Assembly: GCF_004348735.1 (NCBI RefSeq) | Contig: NZ_SMKT01000040.1 | Location: forward strand, 1-59,869 | Reading direction: 5' to 3' | From: Actinomadura sp. KC06 | Lineage (GTDB): Bacteria > Actinomycetota > Actinomycetes > Streptosporangiales > Streptosporangiaceae | DNA: 59,869 bases | In this document: positions 51,055-59,869 of the stretch, one piece after another | Position numbering within the stretch: the first letter of the stretch is position 1 | Layout: the number at the start of each line of letters is the position of its first letter | Position numbers and translations under genes: made by a program | The notes under the pieces: generated by a model | What the model was told of the DNA's origin: nothing | Databases searched by the model: none | The model's input: the letters and a program-made list of their open reading frames with translations, nothing else

Positions 51055-53136
51055 TCACTCGGGCTTGTCGCGTTCGGCGAGCTTGGCGAGGCGGGCGTTG
51101 TAGGCGGCGAGCTCGTCGTCCTCGGCCCGTCCGCCGGGGGCCGCCGCGCGGTCGGCCTTGCGGTCCATCCGCCGGGCCTGGCGCTGGTCGTGGAAGTACC
51201 ACTGGAACGCCAGGACGATCAGGACGATGAACGTCGGCACCTCGCCGAAGCCCCACGCGATACCGCCGCCGGTGTGCTGGTCCTTCAGGATCGTCGTCCC
51301 CCACGGCGGGTCGACGGACGCGTACCAGCCCCGCGCCAGCGCCTGGCTCAGATTCATCAGCGCGATGCCGAAGAACGCGTGGAACGGCATCGTGACGAAC
51401 AGCAGCAGGAGCCGTCCCGGGTAGGGCAGCTTCTTCGGCGCCGGGTCGACGCCGAGCAGCACCCAGAAGAACAGGCTCCCGGCCGCCAGGAAGTGCAGCG
51501 ACATCGCCATGTGCCCGAGATGGTTGCGCATCGCCGCCTCGAACAGCGGCGTGAAGTACAGCGCGAACGTGCTCACGACGAAGATGAACGTCGCCACCGC
51601 CGGATGCGCGATGACCGCGACGTACCGGCTGTGCAGCATCGCGGTCAGCCACTCGCGCGGGCCCCGGTCGCCGCGGACGCGCGCGGGCTTGAGGGCGCGC
51701 AGCGCCAGCGTCACCGGCGCGCCGAGGACCAGGAAGATCGGCGTCAGCATGTTCAGCACCATGTGCTGCGCCATGTGCACGCTGAACAGGATCGGCGCGT
51801 ACTTGGCGACGCCGGTCTGGGTGACGGCGACCATCGTCGCCAGCCCGATGAGCCAGGCCGCGGTGCGTCCCAGCGGCCAGGAGTCGCCGCGCCGCCGCAG
51901 CCGGACGACCGCGGCGAGGTAGAGGCCGCCGAGGGCGACGACCAGGACGACGAAGAGCAGGTCGAGCTGCCACAGGGTCGCCAGCCGCGCCGGGGTCACC
52001 TGCGGCGGCATCTCGTAGCCGAGCAGCGCCTTGACCGCGGACTCCGGCTCGGCCGGCGCGGGCGGCGCGGTACGGGCCAGCGCGACGGCGAGGCCCACCG
52101 CGGCGCCCATCACGGCGGCCTCGACGGACGCGAGCCGCGCGAACGACCACGGCCTGCCCGCCTCCAGGGCCGGGAGGGTCCGGTTGCGGTGCCACCTGCC
52201 GAACCAGCCCAGCGCGCCGAACAGGGCGATCTTGCCGAGGGCGAGCCGTCCGTAGTCCGTCTCGACCAGCTCGACCGGGTCGGGCAGCCGGGCGATCACG
52301 TTCACCAGGCCGCTGGCGCCGACGACGATGTAGCACCACAGGGCCATGCGGCTGAACCGGTCGGCCATGACGGGCAGCCGGTCGCGGCGGAGCAGGGCGT
52401 GGACGCCGACGACGGCGAGGCCGCCGACCCACGGCGCGACCGCGGCGACGTGCAGCGCGACGCCGGTCGTCGCGACGGTGTGGTTGGCGGCGGACGCCGA
52501 ATGCCCGGTCAGCGGCGCGGGCAGCAGCGCGATCCCGGCCAGCGCGAGCAGCCCGAACGCGGCGGCGGGCGTCGTGGTGGTGCGGGCCAAAAGAGCCACG
52601 ACGACGGCCAGCAGCACCACGATCATCAGCGCGGTGCCCTGCGGCAGGGAGCCGACGTAGCTGCTCAGCTCGCTGCCGGTGACGACCTGCCCGACCGGCT
52701 GGCCGAGGACGTCCGCGACCGTGAACACCAGGGTGGCCGCCGCGGCCGCGGCCCAGACGGCGGCGAGCCAGGACGCGGCGCGCAGGTAGGTGATCGCGTC
52801 CTTGGACAGCCGTCCCGGGCCGCGTCCGCCTTCCTTGGCGCCTTCACCGGGGCGTCCTGCCTCGATGGGCAGGAGGGCTGCGGCGGCGATCAGCGCGCCG
52901 ACGGTCAGCGCGGACAGCAGGTCCATCGCCGCCCGGGACGCGGGCAGCCCCCACCGGGTGAGGACGCCGGCGTCCCCGAGGCCGGGGATGACCTTCTCGG
53001 TGACGGAACCGCCGAGGACGAGCCCGCCCACCAGGACGGCGCCGCACGCGACCGCCGCGATCACGGCTGCGCGCACGACGCCCAGGGCGGCCCTGCTCAC
53101 GTCCGGCTTGACGTCCGGTGATCCTTGGGTGCTCAT
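51055..53136 (-). CDS. CopD-CtaG fusion, copper/cytochrome oxidase assembly membrane protein
   Basis: The 693-residue protein has an N-terminal CopD-like copper-resistance membrane domain (about residues 15-350; GHSASAANHTVATTGVALHV, ALWCYIVVGASGLVNVIARL). A C-terminal caa3-type CtaG domain (about 390-640; TKYAP-like AKYAPILFSVHMAQHMVLNM, FFGIALMNLSQALARG, DQHTGGGIAWGFGE) follows. His-rich segments may bind copper. The protein probably moves copper to cytochrome c oxidase across the membrane. The two-domain fusion is known in actinobacteria. No strong ribosome site precedes its ATG, and it stands apart from oxidase genes. Confidence 0.92.
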   Translation of the reverse strand: MSTQGSPDVKPDVSRAALGVVRAAVIAAVACGAVLVGGLVLGGSVTEKVIPGLGDAGVLTRWGLPASRAAMDLLSALTVGALIAAAALLPIEAGRPGEGAKEGGRGPGRLSKDAITYLRAASWLAAVWAAAAAATLVFTVADVLGQPVGQVVTGSELSSYVGSLPQGTALMIVVLLAVVVALLARTTTTPAAAFGLLALAGIALLPAPLTGHSASAANHTVATTGVALHVAAVAPWVGGLAVVGVHALLRRDRLPVMADRFSRMALWCYIVVGASGLVNVIARLPDPVELVETDYGRLALGKIALFGALGWFGRWHRNRTLPALEAGRPWSFARLASVEAAVMGAAVGLAVALARTAPPAPAEPESAVKALLGYEMPPQVTPARLATLWQLDLLFVVLVVALGGLYLAAVVRLRRRGDSWPLGRTAAWLIGLATMVAVTQTGVAKYAPILFSVHMAQHMVLNMLTPIFLVLGAPVTLALRALKPARVRGDRGPREWLTAMLHSRYVAVIAHPAVATFIFVVSTFALYFTPLFEAAMRNHLGHMAMSLHFLAAGSLFFWVLLGVDPAPKKLPYPGRLLLLFVTMPFHAFFGIALMNLSQALARGWYASVDPPWGTTILKDQHTGGGIAWGFGEVPTFIVLIVLAFQWYFHDQRQARRMDRKADRAAAPGGRAEDDELAAYNARLAKLAERDKPE

Positions 53137-53227
53137 GGGAGGCCGGGTTCTGTGCGGGGTCGACGGGGCGTCTCTACCCTACTGAGCCCCCGGCACCGGC
53201 CCGTCCCGGGTTATCGGGCGTTCCGGG

Positions 53228-54526
53228 CTACACCCCGACGCACGTGAGGGCGCGGCGGTAGGCGGCCATGCGCGGCTCCTCCGCCGTCCCCGTCTCGGCG
53301 AGGACCTCGGCCAGGTCGAACCACGCCTGCGCGGCCTCCCGGGAGGACTCCATCTCTTCCAGGCAGGTCGCGGCGCGGGTCAGCACCTCCACCGCGCGGT
53401 CGCGGCGGCCGAGCCGCACCGACGCCTCGCCGAGCACCGTCAGCGCCCCCGCGGTGGCGCGGCGCGGCGCGTCGCCGAGCAGGTCAAGGGCCTCTTCCGC
53501 GAGCCGCACCGCCTCGGCGGGACGGCCGAGCGCCGTCTCCGCGCGGGCCAGCTCGGTCAGGCACCAGGCGACGTCGATCTCCCCGGACGAGCTGGCGTTG
53601 ATCTCGCCGCGGACGCGAGCGAGCAGCTCGCGGGCGCGGGCGGCCTGGTCGGGCCGGGCGCGCAGCAGGAGACCCGCGTAGATGACGCGGAGCCGGTTGA
53701 GGTTGCGCGGGTCCTCGCCGTCGCCGGCGAGCATCAGGGCCCGCTCGGCGAGGGTGACGCCGTCCTCGTACTCGCCGCGGATCTCGGCGACGTACGCGGC
53801 CTCCCAGTAGGCGACCATCCGGGCGCGGGGGCTGGCGATGCGCTCGGCGCGCTCGACGAGCTGCGCGGCGAGCTGCCGTGCCCGGACGAGGTCGCCGCGC
53901 TCGATGAACGCCGCGAGCAGCGCCGCCCCGAGGTGGACGGCGGCGTCGGTGGAGTCGGCGCCGGTCGCGATGAGGTGCCGCAGCGCGTTCTCGGCGGCCT
54001 GGACGCCCGCGCTGGTGTCGCCCCGCTCGCGCAGGCAGCGGCTCAGCGCGACGTGGACCTTCGCCCAGTGGTCGAGGTCGGCCTCGGCGGACGCCTCCTC
54101 GGTCAGCTCCGTGAGCTGCGCGATGGCCTCCTCCAGCTCGCCCGCGGCCTCCAGCGCGAGCGCGTGGCCCCACCGCGCCTGGTGCAGCATCTCGGGCAGG
54201 GCCACGGCGTCGGCGCTGGCGAGCACCTCGGCGAACCGGGCCCGCGCCTCGACGGCCGCGCCGTTGCTCAGCGCGATCTCGGCGTAGTCGAGCGTGACGC
54301 GCAGCTCGTCGACGACGTCCTCGCTGACGCCGCTGACCAGGTAGGTCGCCGAGCAGTTCAGCTTCGCCGCGAGCAGCTCCACCACGCTCGGGGCCGGCAC
54401 CCGCTTGTCGCTCTCGATCAGCGAGATGTAGCTGTCGGACAGCTCGGGGAAGGCGAGCTGCGCCTGGCTCACGCCCTGCCGGATCCGCAGGGCGCGGATG
54501 CGCTGCCCCAGTGTCTCCCGATCCAT
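53228..54526 (-). CDS. XRE-family regulator with TPR repeats
   Basis: The 432-residue protein has an N-terminal helix-turn-helix (about residues 5-62; RIRQGVSQAQLAFPELSDSY, then ISLIESDKRVPAPSVVELLA). About 340 residues of helical TPR-like repeats rich in Ala, Leu and Arg follow (LALEAAGELEEAIAQLTELT, ERALMLAGDGEDPRNLNRL). It resembles the peptide- or stress-responsive actinobacterial XRE-TPR regulators. Its start lies opposite the NCS2 permease with a 213-nt divergent region, so control of the permease is possible but unproven. The CopD-CtaG gene follows after 91 nt. Confidence 0.9.
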   Translation of the reverse strand: MDRETLGQRIRALRIRQGVSQAQLAFPELSDSYISLIESDKRVPAPSVVELLAAKLNCSATYLVSGVSEDVVDELRVTLDYAEIALSNGAAVEARARFAEVLASADAVALPEMLHQARWGHALALEAAGELEEAIAQLTELTEEASAEADLDHWAKVHVALSRCLRERGDTSAGVQAAENALRHLIATGADSTDAAVHLGAALLAAFIERGDLVRARQLAAQLVERAERIASPRARMVAYWEAAYVAEIRGEYEDGVTLAERALMLAGDGEDPRNLNRLRVIYAGLLLRARPDQAARARELLARVRGEINASSSGEIDVAWCLTELARAETALGRPAEAVRLAEEALDLLGDAPRRATAGALTVLGEASVRLGRRDRAVEVLTRAATCLEEMESSREAAQAWFDLAEVLAETGTAEEPRMAAYRRALTCVGV

Positions 54527-54739
54527 CGTGTGACCACCGCCTACGGGAAGCTCGCCGGCTGCGCCGCGCGCAGGACGAGGATGAAGTCGACTCGCTCCAC
54601 AAGTGTGCCCAGATCACGGCCGGTCGGGGCTGCGATTCCGCTGATTCGGTACCGGAGCGTGTTCCGCACCAGCGCAGGCTATACCGGCTACCCTGTGCAC
54701 GCCATTTCGAGATCACGCTGTGGAAAGCGGAGCGCGCGC

Positions 54740-56185
<1,446 letters not shown>

Positions 56186-56315
56186 CCGCCGTCCGGCACG
56201 TCTTCACAAGGTCCTTTCTGGGCACTCTCCGTTCATTTGGAAGTCCCGGACGCGCTTGCGGGTGTCAAATAGTGCCGTCATGGCGTAAGCAGAAGGTAGG
56301 GCCTTACCCCCCGGC

Positions 56316-57497
56316 GTGAAAGGCGTGCCTGTGGTGTCCGCGGACTCTCCCCCGCACCTGTCTCCGCCAGGTCATGTGCTGCTGGCGCCCGGCAGGTTCG
56401 CGGGGGCGCTCACCGCGGCGCAGGCGGCCCGGCACCTCGCGGCCGGGCTGCGCCGCGCCCGGCCCGGCGTCCCGCTGGTCGAGCTGCCGGTCGCCGACGG
56501 CGGGGAGGGCACCGTCGAGGCGGCGGTGGCGGCCGGATGGCGGCGGGTCGAGGTCGAAGTGTGCGGGCCGACGTGCCGTCCCGTGACCGCGCGGCTGGCG
56601 GTGAACGGCCGCAGCGCCGTGGTGGAGCTCGCCGAGGCGTCCGGGCTGCGGCGGCTGCCGGGCGGCAAGCCGCGCCCGCTCGTCGCGTCCAGCCTCGGGA
56701 CGGGGCAGCTGCTCGGGCACGCGGTGCGGCTCGGGGCGCGCCGGATCGTCCTCGGGCTCGGCGGCGGCGCCTGCACCGACGGCGGCGCGGGCCTCGTGCA
56801 GGGGCTCGGCGGGCGGCTGCTCGACGCGCTCGGCAAGGACCTGCCGCCCGGCGGCGCGGCGCTGCGCTCCCTGCACGCCCTCGACCTGCGCGGCCTGCCC
56901 GACATGTCGGGCATCGAGGTGGTGGTGGCCGGGGACTCGGCGGGGCCGCTGCTCGGCCGCACCGGCGCCGCCGCCGTGGACGGCCCGCGGCGCGGCGCGA
57001 CCCGCGACGAGGTCCGGCTGCTGGACGCCGGGCTGCGCCGCTGGGCCGACCTGGCAGAGGCGGCGTCCCGGAAGGCCGCCCGCGACCTGCCCGGCGCCGG
57101 GACGGCGGGCGGCGTCGCGTTCGCCGCGCTCACCTTCCTCGGCGCCACGATCGAGCCGGGCGCGTCCCTCATGCTCGACCTGCTCGGCCTCGCCGAGAAG
57201 GCGCGCGGCGCGCGGCTGGTCGTCACCGGGGAGGGCTCGCTCGACACCCGGTCGCTGCGCGGCGCCGCGCCCATCGGCGTGGCCCGCGCCGCCGCCCGCG
57301 CGGGCGCGCCCGTCGTCGCCGTGGCCGGCAAGCGCGGCCTCACCGGCGAGCAGCTCCGCAAGGCGCGGATCCAGGGCGCGTACGCGCTGGCCGACATCGA
57401 GCCCGACCCGGAGCGCCGCGTCCGCCGGGCCGGGCCGCTGCTGGAGCAGCTGACGGTCGCGATCGCCGACGAGTGGCTCCCGCCGGCCGGCGCATAG
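56316..57497 (+). CDS. Glycerate kinase (GlxK/GarK type)
   Basis: The 393-residue protein follows the type II glycerate kinase fold. The markers are LLAPGRFAGALTAAQAARHL at the N-terminus, VADGGEGTVEA, LGLGGGACTDGGAG (equivalent of the GGSATNDGG loop) and VVTGEGSLDTRSLRGAAPIG. It phosphorylates D-glycerate, linking glyoxylate and glycerate metabolism to glycolysis. The usual Asn in the GGSATND loop is replaced by Thr (ACTDGG), a minor change to check. It is a single gene 130 nt after the permease. Confidence 0.91.
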   Translation: MKGVPVVSADSPPHLSPPGHVLLAPGRFAGALTAAQAARHLAAGLRRARPGVPLVELPVADGGEGTVEAAVAAGWRRVEVEVCGPTCRPVTARLAVNGRSAVVELAEASGLRRLPGGKPRPLVASSLGTGQLLGHAVRLGARRIVLGLGGGACTDGGAGLVQGLGGRLLDALGKDLPPGGAALRSLHALDLRGLPDMSGIEVVVAGDSAGPLLGRTGAAAVDGPRRGATRDEVRLLDAGLRRWADLAEAASRKAARDLPGAGTAGGVAFAALTFLGATIEPGASLMLDLLGLAEKARGARLVVTGEGSLDTRSLRGAAPIGVARAAARAGAPVVAVAGKRGLTGEQLRKARIQGAYALADIEPDPERRVRRAGPLLEQLTVAIADEWLPPAGA

Positions 57498-57575
57498 GCC
57501 GGATCGCTCCAATGGCCCGCTGAAATTCTCATTCCCGGCACCGCCCTTACGGACCGCCACGCCCGGGTTAGCCCT

Positions 57576-57597
57576 CGCTACAAGATCACCTGTAGCG
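57576..57597. other. 7-bp inverted repeat in the glycerate kinase / orphan gene gap
   Basis: CGCTACA, 8-nt loop, TGTAGCG, placed 79 nt after the glycerate kinase stop and 114 nt before the next start. It could be a weak terminator or an operator; the 214-nt gap holds nothing else I recognise. Confidence 0.45.
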
Positions 57598-57711
57598 CGC
57601 TGACCCGCACAATGTCACGGCCGGTAATCATCCACTGGCGCGCGAGGTGGTCTTCGGCATCCGCTCCCCCTACACTTGGCAGCCGGGGAGTGAGTAACGG
57701 AGAGACTGAAC

Positions 57712-58230
57712 ATGGGCCTTATTCGCGATGAGGATTTTTTGAGCCTCTGGCGCGAGCATGGAAAGGAACTGCCTTGGCGGGGCTACGCTCACCGGCTGAG
57801 CGTTCTGGCAGACGAAGAGGTGACCGAAAGCTACGTCCGCGTGTGGGTGCAGCGTAATCGCGAGCGCCTTCAGGAGCAGTACGGGGTCACGGTCGGAGCG
57901 CGGCGCGTCCGCGCCGACCGCGAGTTCGAGGCATGGCCTGACCTGCCGCGCCACGAACGCAACCAGAGCCTTTACCGCCTCCTCGAATACCACGCCCGGG
58001 TGCGCGCACTGGGTCTCGACAATCTCGCCGCATCGGTGCGGGAAATGTACGTGACCGCCGTGCGCAACATTCGGAACGACAATCAGATCATCAGATACGA
58101 TCCCCATCACGGGCTGTACCGCGATACCCGCACACCGGACGAGGCGGCGGCCGATCCGCTCTACGAGCGGATCTCCGAACCGAAATCCTCCTACGCGGCG
58201 CGGCAGCAGCAGAAGGTTGTCAGCGACTAG
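57712..58230 (+). CDS. Hypothetical protein of unknown family
   Basis: The 172-residue, highly charged, helix-rich protein has no membrane segment or signal peptide. The N-terminus reads MGLIRDEDFLSLWREHGKEL. The middle is rich in Arg and Glu (VWVQRNRERLQEQYG), and the C-terminus contains QIIRYDPHHGLYRD and a KSSYAARQQQK tail. I recognise no domain. A GGAGAGA ribosome site precedes the ATG. Its third-position G/C bias is a little lower than that of its neighbours. A possible -10 (TACACT) lies at 57671-57676. Confidence 0.72.
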   Translation: MGLIRDEDFLSLWREHGKELPWRGYAHRLSVLADEEVTESYVRVWVQRNRERLQEQYGVTVGARRVRADREFEAWPDLPRHERNQSLYRLLEYHARVRALGLDNLAASVREMYVTAVRNIRNDNQIIRYDPHHGLYRDTRTPDEAAADPLYERISEPKSSYAARQQQKVVSD

Positions 58231-58343
58231 GCGGCCGAGACACTTCTACCGGATGCCTGACAGCCTCGCGGCCTCCGTTCGGCCTCAACTCCTGGGTGGG
58301 GAGGAACTGTAAGGGGGTAACGGGGTTTGAGAGGCTCGGCTAC

Positions 58344-58601
58344 GTGAGTGATATCAGGTCATTGGTCAGTACTGAGGTAATTGCCGACACAAACCTGGTG
58401 GCGCCCGATGGAGGTGCGCTCGTCTTCGTCGCGGACCGGACTCTCATCGCCTACGACCGGCCCGGCGAGACGACCGAGCACGACGACGCCTGGCTGGACG
58501 CGACGCTCGACTCCTTCGGAGTGACGCACCTCCCCCCGCCCTCCTACGTCGTGGACGGTGAGCTCGCCGGCTGGCGCTGCTGGACGGTCCCGCTCAATTG
58601 A
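58344..58601 (+). CDS. Small hypothetical protein
   Basis: From the GTG at 58344 the product has 85 residues: an acidic, strand-rich protein with VAPDGGALVFVADRTLIAYD, a central acidic ETTEHDDAWLDATLD, and the C-terminal PPPSYVVDGELAGWRCWTVP. I know no family for it. A weak GAGAGG lies about 9 nt upstream. The leading stretch 58231-58343 is G-rich, with nothing else seen. It may be transcribed with the 172-residue orphan gene. Confidence 0.62.
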   Translation: MSDIRSLVSTEVIADTNLVAPDGGALVFVADRTLIAYDRPGETTEHDDAWLDATLDSFGVTHLPPPSYVVDGELAGWRCWTVPLN

Positions 58602-58935
58602 CGGGCCCCGCGGCCCGCCGCACGGCTCCGACCGTCCGGGCACGATCACCCGCCACGGCCCCACCGTCCAGCACCGCCCCACCGTCCAGCACCCCGCCAC
58701 CGCCTACCACCCCGCCACCGATCGGCGCGATCCCGTCGCCCGGAACCACCACCGCTTCCGCTCCCGCCCGCACCTTCCGGCGCGGTCCCCTCGTCCGGCA
58801 CGGCGCGTCCGCCTGGGACGGTGCCATCGTCCGCGACACCGCCACCGTCGAGGACGTCGCCGCCGTCCGGCAGGGCGCCCCGGCCAGGGGTCCGGCCGGG
58901 CCGGGACGCCCCCGTAGACGTCCCGGCTCGGTCAC
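58594..58935 (-). CDS. Low-complexity ORF, doubtful gene
   Basis: A GTG-initiated frame of 113 codons overlaps the stop of the upstream Cys-rich frame as GTGA (58932-58935). It is rich in Gly, Ala, Val and Arg (IGGGVVGGGGVLDGGAVLDG). Third positions are mostly G or C, but other frames in this 330-nt stretch score nearly as well, so coding is uncertain. Two 18-nt direct repeats (58657-58674 and 58675-58692) cause the GGAVLD repetition. It could instead be the frame-shifted C-terminal tail of the upstream gene. Confidence 0.25.
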   Translation of the reverse strand: MTEPGRLRGRPGPAGPLAGAPCRTAATSSTVAVSRTMAPSQADAPCRTRGPRRKVRAGAEAVVVPGDGIAPIGGGVVGGGGVLDGGAVLDGGAVAGDRARTVGAVRRAAGPVN

Positions 58936-59526
58936 GGTCGCCCGGCGGCCGGCTCAGGGACCGGCGCCCGCGGCGGTGAGGACGGCGCTCTCGGCGTGCG
59001 GACCGCGGGCTGGTGCAGCAGCCGGATCCGCACCACCCGGTACGGGCTCGGCGCCCCCTCCGGCCACACCCCGTGGACGGTCAGGATGCAGGCTCCACAC
59101 TGTGAGCACACCCTCAGGGGCGGTAGCGGCTGCCGGTCCGCCAGACGGCCCAGCATCACCTCCAGCGTGGGGATCTGCGAGCACCGCGGCTGCGGTCCCT
59201 GGCACCGGTCGATCTCCTCCACGACGGCCTCCTCCACGACGGCCTCCTCCACGACGGCCTCCCCGGTGACGCCCGCGGCTCCCACGGGCGATGACGCCGC
59301 TGCCGGCAAGGCGGTGCACCGGCGCGCGGCGAGCGGTGAACGCGGTCTCGCAGCGGCGGAGCGGGCTGCCGCATCCGCACCCGCACGTCCGGCGGCGGAC
59401 GAGCCGCCACTGCTCCCGCAACAGGACGATCACGCACATCAGCAGCGCGGCGACCAGCACGGACAGCACCGACCCGAGCGTGCCGTGCAGTCGCTCGAAG
59501 GCCGGGAACATGAAATGATCTTCCAT
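58932..59526 (-). CDS. Membrane-anchored Cys-rich protein with apparent frame switch
   Basis: The ATG at 59526 has AGGAGAGGAG before it. It opens a frame with one transmembrane helix (LGSVLSVLVAALLMCVIVLL) and a cytoplasmic CGCGCG cluster. Coding quality in this frame falls off after about 59285. From about 59309 down to the stop at 58932 a different frame has near-perfect third-position G/C. It encodes EAVVEEAVVEEAVVEEID, a Cys motif VCSQCGACILTV and a Pro/Arg tail. The simplest reading is one gene with a frameshift (true or a sequencing error) around 59270-59310. Two overlapping genes, the second from TTG 59309, is the alternative. No family is recognised. Confidence 0.45.
59215..59259 (-). 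repeat. Three-copy 15-bp tandem repeat
   Basis: TCCTCCACGACGGCC repeats exactly three times (59215, 59230, 59245). In the minus-strand coding frame it encodes three VVEEA units, next to the point where the frame appears to switch. Confidence 0.9.
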
Positions 59527-59554
59527 GGCTCCTCTCCTCACAGAGGGCGGACAA

Positions 59555-59582
59555 GGACCCCGCCGTGGCAGCGGCGGGGTCC
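59555..59582 (-). other. GC-rich hairpin in the leader of the Cys-rich gene
   Basis: GGACCCCGCCG, 6-nt loop, CGGCGGGGTCC: a perfect 11-bp stem ending 28 nt before the ATG at 59526. It may affect translation or be a terminator. No T-run follows. Confidence 0.55.
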
Positions 59583-59696
59583 CAGTGTTACATGGGCTAA
59601 AAGTTTCGTCCATCACGGGTTGATTACGACCTGACGTACGGAACGGTCGCACAAATGCTGGACCGATCCATTTCTCATTGCGCACCCAGTACTCAT

Positions 59697-59778
59697 AAAA
59701 ACGCCTCCGGGTGAACGGCGTCCGATGCGTCCGGTGGGGCGCGATCACCGGACGGCCGGAGCGGTTCACCCGGAGGCG
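59697..59778 (-). terminator. Rho-independent terminator of the right-end gene, nested hairpins
   Basis: Perfect 15-bp arms (59702-59716 and 59764-59778) enclose a second 9-bp stem (59728-59736 and 59746-59754). On the minus strand the outer stem is followed by five Ts (59697-59701). It begins 18 nt after the stop of the partial gene. Confidence 0.83.
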
Positions 59779-59796
59779 AGCGGGGTGGCAGCGGGC

Positions 59797-59869
59797 TTAG
59801 CCCATGCTGCGTTTCTTGCGGGCCACGACGGGGGAGCCCGACCCCCCGGACTCCCCCGCCACCCGTGAC
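59797..59869 (-). CDS. C-terminal end of a gene that continues past the window
   Basis: The minus strand is open from the window edge to a TAA at 59797-59799. It encodes a Gly/Ser-rich stretch and the basic end VVARKKRSMG. The strong terminator just downstream supports a real gene end. Too little is visible to name it. Confidence 0.5.
   Translation of the reverse strand, partial: SRVAGESGGSGSPVVARKKRSMG

Noticed and set aside
54527..54739. A possible purine riboswitch before the NCS2 permease.
   Set aside because: I could not find the paired stems and conserved loop bases of purine aptamers. The region is a divergent promoter with the XRE-TPR gene.
59215..59259. A CRISPR-like array (three identical 15-bp units).
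   Set aside because: The units are adjacent without spacers, too short for CRISPR, and encode VVEEA repeats.

Overview
The window is about 60 kb of very GC-rich DNA. Its codons almost always end in G or C, many genes start with GTG or TTG, and genes are packed closely on both strands. The content (GlnE with an adenylylatable GlnA and a second GlnA2, an F420-dependent NADP reductase, large XRE-TPR regulators, a SpoIIE-type phosphatase, a DasR-type operator and a terpene cyclase) points to a filamentous actinomycete. Streptosporangiales (Thermomonosporaceae, for example Actinomadura-like) is my best guess, but this is an inference and not proven. I found no rRNA, tRNA, CRISPR array, insertion sequence, phage gene or plasmid gene. 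This is chromosomal, mostly core sequence with small accessory inserts.

Left part (1-8320) is a lipoate and nitrogen core: the end of the 2-oxoacid dehydrogenase E2 gene, a TIGR01777 epimerase, a peptidase E-like gene, lipB, lipA, a DUF4191 membrane protein, an RDD protein and glnA1. glnA1 carries a textbook four-half-site GlnR box. From memory, the order E2, TIGR01777, lipB, lipA, DUF4191, RDD, glnA1, glnE, glnA2, panB matches Mycobacterium tuberculosis. Here the E2/lip/glnA1 block and the glnE/glnA2 block are separated by about 11 kb of other genes.

8.35-19.6 kb is that interposed block: a GNAT, a minus-strand regulatory cassette (GntR, DUF1648 membrane protein, XRE-TPR regulator, two overlapping small genes), a SNF2 helicase, OsmC, a secreted NagZ-type GH3 enzyme directly under a DasR-type operator, a secreted TAP-like peptidase and a PAP2 membrane protein.

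19.6-26.7 kb holds glnE, glnA2 and a polar amino-acid ABC transporter, all on the minus strand. Together with glnA1 they give ammonia assimilation, its covalent control and amino-acid uptake. 26.9-30.3 kb has an apparently intact class I terpene cyclase standing alone beside a DUF5937/ArsR regulator and a divergent MFS exporter. nadE, a four-domain PP2C/anti-sigma-type phosphatase and panB follow.

35.4-43.4 kb contains membrane and small proteins, a TrkA-linked K+ channel, the F420 reductase, a 59-residue Cys/His protein, map, a membrane-anchored HhH protein, a LigD-like phosphoesterase fused to a ligase domain that has lost its catalytic lysine, and a DUF457 protein. 43.4-54.5 kb contains two two-component systems (one with a lipoprotein partner), a GT-C type membrane protein, a baeRF protein, a CopD-CtaG fusion and a second XRE-TPR regulator. 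The right end has a purine permease, glycerate kinase, orphan small genes and a membrane/Cys-rich gene whose coding frame appears to switch in the middle. The last 73 bases are the C-terminal end of a gene that continues beyond the window.
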